Source: Trichomonas vaginalis G3 (Eukaryota; Parabasalia; Trichomonadida; Trichomonadidae). Taken from it: a stretch of DNA of 64,000 nt. Below, in pieces: positions 61,442 through 64,000 of the stretch. Within the stretch, counting starts at the first letter, position 1; each line of letters begins with the position of its first letter. The translations under genes and the position numbers were made by a program. The stretch covers positions 14,021,962 through 14,085,961 of the forward strand of contig NC_067208.1 in NCBI RefSeq assembly GCF_026262505.1, in the 5' to 3' direction. Under the pieces are notes generated by a model. The model saw nothing but the letters and a program-made list of their open reading frames with translations, ran no database searches and had not been told where the DNA came from.

Positions 61442-62506
61442 TTATGTTTTCGGGGTAGGTAAAATCTTGACTATAATATTTATTTTGTCATCTATATAAT
61501 AATATACTATTCTCGTTTTTTCTATTGCATTATATCTTTTATATCTATAATATTCTAAATATAATGTTTGCTTTTTTGGGTCTACACGTGCGTCAACACC
61601 ATAGTCATAATAATATGGTGCTGGAGCTGGGTTAGGTAATGTCATATCTGCCATTTCATAAACTCTTAAATATTTCTTTTGTTCGTCTCCATATAAGTTT
61701 AAGTAACAGTTGTTGTCTAATGGAACTTTAACTTGTGTACCATTATTCTTTATATAGCTTACATACATTTCATTGTTATTTTTCGGAATGAGTTTATACC
61801 GTATACCATTTTTTAAGGACTGTACAAACTCCCATCTAAAATATTTGTTTTCTTCATTGACAGAAAAGTCACCAACAATAGTTTCAATATTTTTTGTTGT
61901 TCCTATCAAACTTTGGTATATTTCATTGACATATGTTTTATCTGCTTTCTTTTCAAGGCTAACGTTTAAGTCTGTTATTTCAGAAGATGTATGTGTATGT
62001 CCAACGGCACTTTTCCTGTTTAAGGTTTCTTGTAAGTTTGTAATATTTGCAATGGTATGTGTATGAGTCTTTTTAGAATATTCGTTTTCAGCTCTTGTCA
62101 CTTCACTTGACATTTTATTGTCAACATATGTTTTGTCTGCTAGTTCAGGATGAGTATGTTCTTTTGTTGCATAAGCATTGTTAGCTCTTTCTTCTTCTTT
62201 TGCTATTGCATCGTCTACATATTCTTTGTCAGCTTTGTTGTCAACATCTGCTTTCAAAAGAAGTTCATTTATAGGTTTCTCGTTTAAAGTTCCTTTTGTT
62301 GGATTTATACAGACAGTATGGTTCTTATTGTCTTGAAACAGAAACTCATCTGTCATTGGGTTTAATGTCAGTTTTAAGTTTCCTTCTTTCAATGACTCAG
62401 ATATCTTAGAATAGTTTGAAAAGTTTGTTGTGTTCTTATTTAGAGCTTGCACAATGAGTTGTCGGTTGTGTTGTATTTCTCTCATAGACGCTGTTTCATT
62501 TGACAT
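61442..62506 (-). CDS. Polinton fibre protein, phage tail-fibre-like
   Basis: A 354-residue frame that looks whole. The N-terminal ~90 residues are helical/anchor-like. Residues ~85-195 are repeating ADKTYVDxxx and HTHTIANITNLQETLNRKSAVG segments, as in trimeric phage tail fibres; the C-terminal half is a beta-rich Tyr/Lys/Asn domain. It probably protrudes from the capsid for attachment, an inference. It is divergent from the gene at 62,525 with 18 bp between ATGs. Confidence 0.7.
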   Translation of the reverse strand: MSNETASMREIQHNRQLIVQALNKNTTNFSNYSKISESLKEGNLKLTLNPMTDEFLFQDNKNHTVCINPTKGTLNEKPINELLLKADVDNKADKEYVDDAIAKEEERANNAYATKEHTHPELADKTYVDNKMSSEVTRAENEYSKKTHTHTIANITNLQETLNRKSAVGHTHTSSEITDLNVSLEKKADKTYVNEIYQSLIGTTKNIETIVGDFSVNEENKYFRWEFVQSLKNGIRYKLIPKNNNEMYVSYIKNNGTQVKVPLDNNCYLNLYGDEQKKYLRVYEMADMTLPNPAPAPYYYDYGVDARVDPKKQTLYLEYYRYKRYNAIEKTRIVYYYIDDKINIIVKILPTPKT

Positions 62507-62524
62507 TTTTATTCTAGATAAAAT
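62507..62524. promoter_or_regulatory. 18-bp divergent promoter, fibre gene / unassigned gene
   Basis: TTTTATTCTAGATAAAAT separates the two ATGs. It shares TTTTATTCTA-R-x-TAAA with 16,648-16,665 read on the reverse strand. Confidence 0.55.
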
Positions 62525-63375
62525 ATGCTTCCAATAGAAAAAGAAAATTCAAGAGTTGCTACAACTAAACCATTAGATGAACTTTTTACTAATGTCGGTC
62601 AAAAGTTTGAGACAGAGACCGTAAAGCATGAAGGCTATCGTTTTGACTACCCATTAAGATGGCTAAGAGACCCATCTGTCACAAAAGCTATTGGCTTTCG
62701 TAGAATGAAGTTTGTGTCTGTAGAAGATAAAAGTTTTCCATTTATTGTAAGGTTTCATATAGAGATTATATATCTGAAGGGAAACGAAAAATGTGGGAAG
62801 AAATTGAGCTAATACAAGTTGACCTTTCATCTTCTCTACAGACTGCGTTAAAAAATATAGAAGATAAAATAAATTCATGTTATGCAAAATATGCTGATGA
62901 ATATGCAAATACCGAGAGCACACTTTATGTGAGAATTGTATATGACAAACAAAATTCACAAGTGTCATTTCAAATCTACGAAGACAATCCAAAGAAAGAC
63001 GAACAAATATATACAGAATTCACTGCAATGTCATGGTATTATTTGCAAAGAATGTTAAATCAGAAAGTCGAACTTCCTTTAGCAAATATTTACAGTCGAT
63101 ATGCAAGAGATGAACCATATTTATTTAAAGATGTTTTCGACCCAGCTGCTATTATTGTTCATGCTTCATTTTCTGGCGCCCAAAACTCTTTCTTATGCTT
63201 GGCAAATGACTTTTACGAAAAACCTACAAAGTTATACGAACCACCAAGTGGAAGTATTTCAGACTTTCAAGTATGGTTTACTACAGATGGAAGAAAAAGA
63301 ATAATTCCATTATACCATGCGTTTTACTTAGAACTTAGTTTCATATACAACTACTATCGAACGGTAAAAATATAA
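62525..63375 (+). pseudogene. Polinton unassigned structural-type gene
   Basis: Adjacent open stretches of 95 and 194 residues on the forward strand that probably belong to one gene, as a continuous relic in block A suggests. The longer stretch is alpha-helical at its start, then beta-rich with aromatic residues (FQVWFTTDGRKRIIPLYHAFY). No family is recognised; a virion role is guessed from neighbours. It is tail-to-tail with the amphipathic gene, 4 bp between stops. Confidence 0.5.
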
Positions 63376-63379
63376 TTTT

Positions 63380-63622
63380 TTAATACGGTTGAGGTGTTGG
63401 ATTTGGTTGCCAACTAGACTGTGGTGCAGGTTCAGGCTGTTGTATAACAGGAGCTTGTTCTTCTGGTTCAGGGTCTTTAGGTATAATACCAACAAACTGA
63501 CCTACTCTTTTACCAATATTTTTGACTCCGTTCCAAATTCCTCTTCCTACGGTTTTTATTCCATTCCATATACCTCTTCCAACATTTCGAAAGAAGTTTC
63601 CAATACTACTGAAGAAACCCAT
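63380..63622 (-). CDS. Polinton amphipathic GRGIWNG-repeat protein, 80 residues
   Basis: MGFFSSIGNFFRNV followed by two GRGIWNG repeats and a GKRVGQFVG segment gives a cationic amphipathic helix of ~45 residues. The rest is a Pro/Gln/Glu tail. The composition resembles membrane-lytic or capsid-lining peptides (pVI/PX-like). ATG start preceded by TATAGTAA. The frame looks whole. Confidence 0.6.
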   Translation of the reverse strand: MGFFSSIGNFFRNVGRGIWNGIKTVGRGIWNGVKNIGKRVGQFVGIIPKDPEPEEQAPVIQQPEPAPQSSWQPNPTPQPY

Positions 63623-63639
63623 TTACTATATGTAAAAAT

Positions 63640-64000
63640 CTAATGTCCGCCTAGTCTCTTACGTTTCCTGTTGAGTTCCATAGCATTCTTTAACTGGAGC
63701 TCATACATTCTGTTTCTCCTCTGGTAGAAAACATATTCTGGGTCAACTCCTGTGTTCGCGTCATCTGCATAAAGTTGTTTATATCCGACTTCAGGGTTTG
63801 TATAAAACTCTTTCCATCTCATATTTGCATACCATGGTGGCAAACCTAACGCAGCGTCATTTGACATGGCAGTTTGCATTTGTACATCTGTTGGCACTTG
63901 ACCATAGTTTGCCATTGCAGTTTGTATTCTAACTTCATTTGGAATATTCTCTGGGTTTGGTTGTCCAGGTTGCTGTGCATTCGCTAAGTTCTGTGCGTCC
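63640..64000 (-). CDS. Polinton small virion-like protein, partial at window edge
   Basis: The reverse-strand frame stays open to the window edge, so the start lies outside. Visible residues contain a repeated N/T-E-V-x-I/M-QTAM motif, an aromatic PPWYANMRWKEFY patch and a basic RKRKRLGGH end; Gly-Gly near a C-terminus recalls protease-processed virion precursors. Function is unknown. Confidence 0.5.
   Translation of the reverse strand, partial: DAQNLANAQQPGQPNPENIPNEVRIQTAMANYGQVPTDVQMQTAMSNDAALGLPPWYANMRWKEFYTNPEVGYKQLYADDANTGVDPEYVFYQRRNRMYELQLKNAMELNRKRKRLGGH

Larger units (their letters stand above)
56166..64000. mobile_element. Polinton piece D: polymerase to small virion genes, inverted
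   Basis: Matches the reverse complement of about 1-7,400 of block A, so it is inverted relative to A and C. It begins near the polymerase 3' end after an A/T run and continues past the right window edge. It is less decayed than A: integrase and fibre frames are full length. It carries about ten breaks, most in the polymerase. Confidence 0.85.

Overview
The window looks like a contig from a trichomonad nucleus, most likely Trichomonas vaginalis. The sequence is AT-rich. Host genes appear intronless and have very short leaders with TCA-Y-W initiator-like sites. There is a very large BEACH-domain gene, and about two thirds of the window is occupied by Polinton (Maverick) DNA of the trichomonad type. 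A 25-base N gap at 46,241-46,265 shows that this is assembled scaffold sequence.

Region 1 (1-23,477) is a Polinton block cut by the left window edge. On one continuous map it carries small virion-like genes, a fibre with a phage-like collar domain, an rve integrase, protein-primed family B DNA polymerase, a heptad-repeat protein, a KilA-N gene, a packaging ATPase, a D5-like SF3 helicase, a minor-capsid candidate, the double jelly-roll major capsid gene, a 1070-residue coiled-coil/Pro-Gln protein and an unassigned terminal gene. It ends in a hairpin plus T-tract. The left ~13 kb is heavily broken. The right ~9 kb holds several apparently whole frames, including the capsid gene.

Region 2 (23,478-46,240) is host DNA. 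It holds a beta-helix-like pseudogene, a 1441-residue Ser/Asp/Glu-rich protein gene, a small secreted protein gene, a two-chromodomain-like gene, a 2385-residue BEACH/WD40 gene, a tRNA-like relic and a tandem winged-helix (E2F-like) gene. Two small inverted-repeat elements lie in the intergenic DNA. One has 16-bp terminal repeats and a perfect 9-bp target duplication, as Mutator-like elements do.

Region 3 (46,266-64,000) holds two more Polinton pieces: C (46,266-55,458, helicase to right terminus, same orientation as region 1) and D (about 56,166-64,000, polymerase to small virion genes, inverted). Together they cover most of the element map but lack the middle part with ATPase and KilA-N. 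The copies are very similar to those in region 1, so they are young. Most breaks are small length changes, which leaves open whether some reflect sequence quality.

The most interesting structure lies in the Polinton regulatory DNA. Three divergent gene pairs have start codons only 17-18 bp apart, and two of them share a core. A different A/T palindrome module precedes the polymerase and helicase genes. The right end carries a hairpin with compensatory changes. Palindromes and AACGG clusters occupy the longer gaps. Family assignments rest on motif recognition by eye; no database search was run.
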